Shown: in pieces, positions 63,959-64,000 of the stretch
How positions within the stretch are numbered: position 1 is the first letter of the stretch
Layout: each line of letters begins with the position of its first letter
DNA from: Galbibacter orientalis DSM 19592
GTDB taxonomy: Bacteria; Bacteroidota; Bacteroidia; Flavobacteriales; Flavobacteriaceae
NCBI RefSeq assembly: GCF_000260115.1
Contig: NZ_JH651379.1
Location: 2,335,466-2,399,465 of the forward strand
DNA: 64,000 nucleotides
Reading direction: 5' to 3'
Program-made: the position numbers and the translations under genes
The notes under the pieces: model-generated
Database searches by the model: none
What the model saw: only the letters and a program-made list of their open reading frames with translations
What the model was told of the DNA's origin: nothing

Positions 63959-64000
63959 ACTGTTTTGGAAATTATTGCTACAAAACCCTCATAATGTAAC

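Overview
The window is a stretch of a low-GC marine-type Flavobacteriaceae (Bacteroidota) chromosome. The evidence is the SusC/SusD outer-membrane uptake pairs, FecI/FecR-type sigma/anti-sigma regulation, a BatABCD/MoxR cluster, carbohydrate sulfatases and fucosidases, a tmRNA with the tag GENNYALAA, and the near absence of Shine-Dalgarno sequences. The genus cannot be named from the sequence alone.

Layout. (1) 0-2.6 kb: a TonB-dependent outer-membrane receptor. (2) 2.9-13.7 kb: a cell-wall amino-sugar locus. A NagB-deacetylase fusion and a DeoR regulator are divergent from SusC, SusD, a NamZ-type exo-N-acetylmuramidase (DUF1343), a sodium/solute symporter and MurQ. Together these suggest uptake and catabolism of MurNAc-containing peptidoglycan fragments to GlcNAc-6-P, then fructose-6-P. 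No MurNAc kinase is in the window. (3) 13.7-17.2 kb: a 15-copy heptanucleotide array, fabH, a saccharopine/alanine dehydrogenase-like enzyme and a candidate non-coding RNA. (4) 17.2-20.7 kb: ssrA (tmRNA) followed by the wreckage of two tandem, related integrative elements, with a 139-bp near-perfect repeat, an IS21-family remnant, broken lipoprotein and plug-domain genes, and a stub of a tyrosine integrase. (5) 20.9-28.3 kb: a fucose/sulfate/uronate module (GH29, sulfatase, GH95, and divergent GH88) with a palindromic operator candidate in the divergent promoter. (6) 28.6-44.1 kb: an ECF sigma/FecR-controlled SusCD locus with four phosphatase or phosphodiesterase domains (PhoA, a PLC-like::PhoA fusion, a PhoD-like enzyme), a GH109 glycosidase-like protein and a GlpR-type regulator. 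This is best read as a locus for a phosphorylated or phosphodiester-linked glycan. (7) 44.2-50.9 kb: the Bat/MoxR cluster. (8) 51.2-64 kb: a sulfatase broken by a one-base homopolymer indel, a Gfo/Idh/MocA oxidoreductase, cystathionine beta-synthase, a LolC/FtsX-type permease, a second (lipoprotein) DUF1343 enzyme, a fatty-acid-hydroxylase-family protein, a methyltransferase, QueE and a HerA/DUF853 ATPase.

Two families of small interspersed repeats run through the non-coding DNA. One is a structured element of about 125 bp with seven recognisable copies or remnants (2567, 16459, 28362, 30281, 35635, 53289, 54522). The other is a MITE-like element of about 135 bp with terminal inverted repeats and two copies in opposite orientation (2750 and 51017). 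Neither encodes protein, and they fill most of the longer gaps.

Functional assignments come from motifs and family knowledge recalled without database searches. Substrate statements for the SusCD loci are inferences from gene content.
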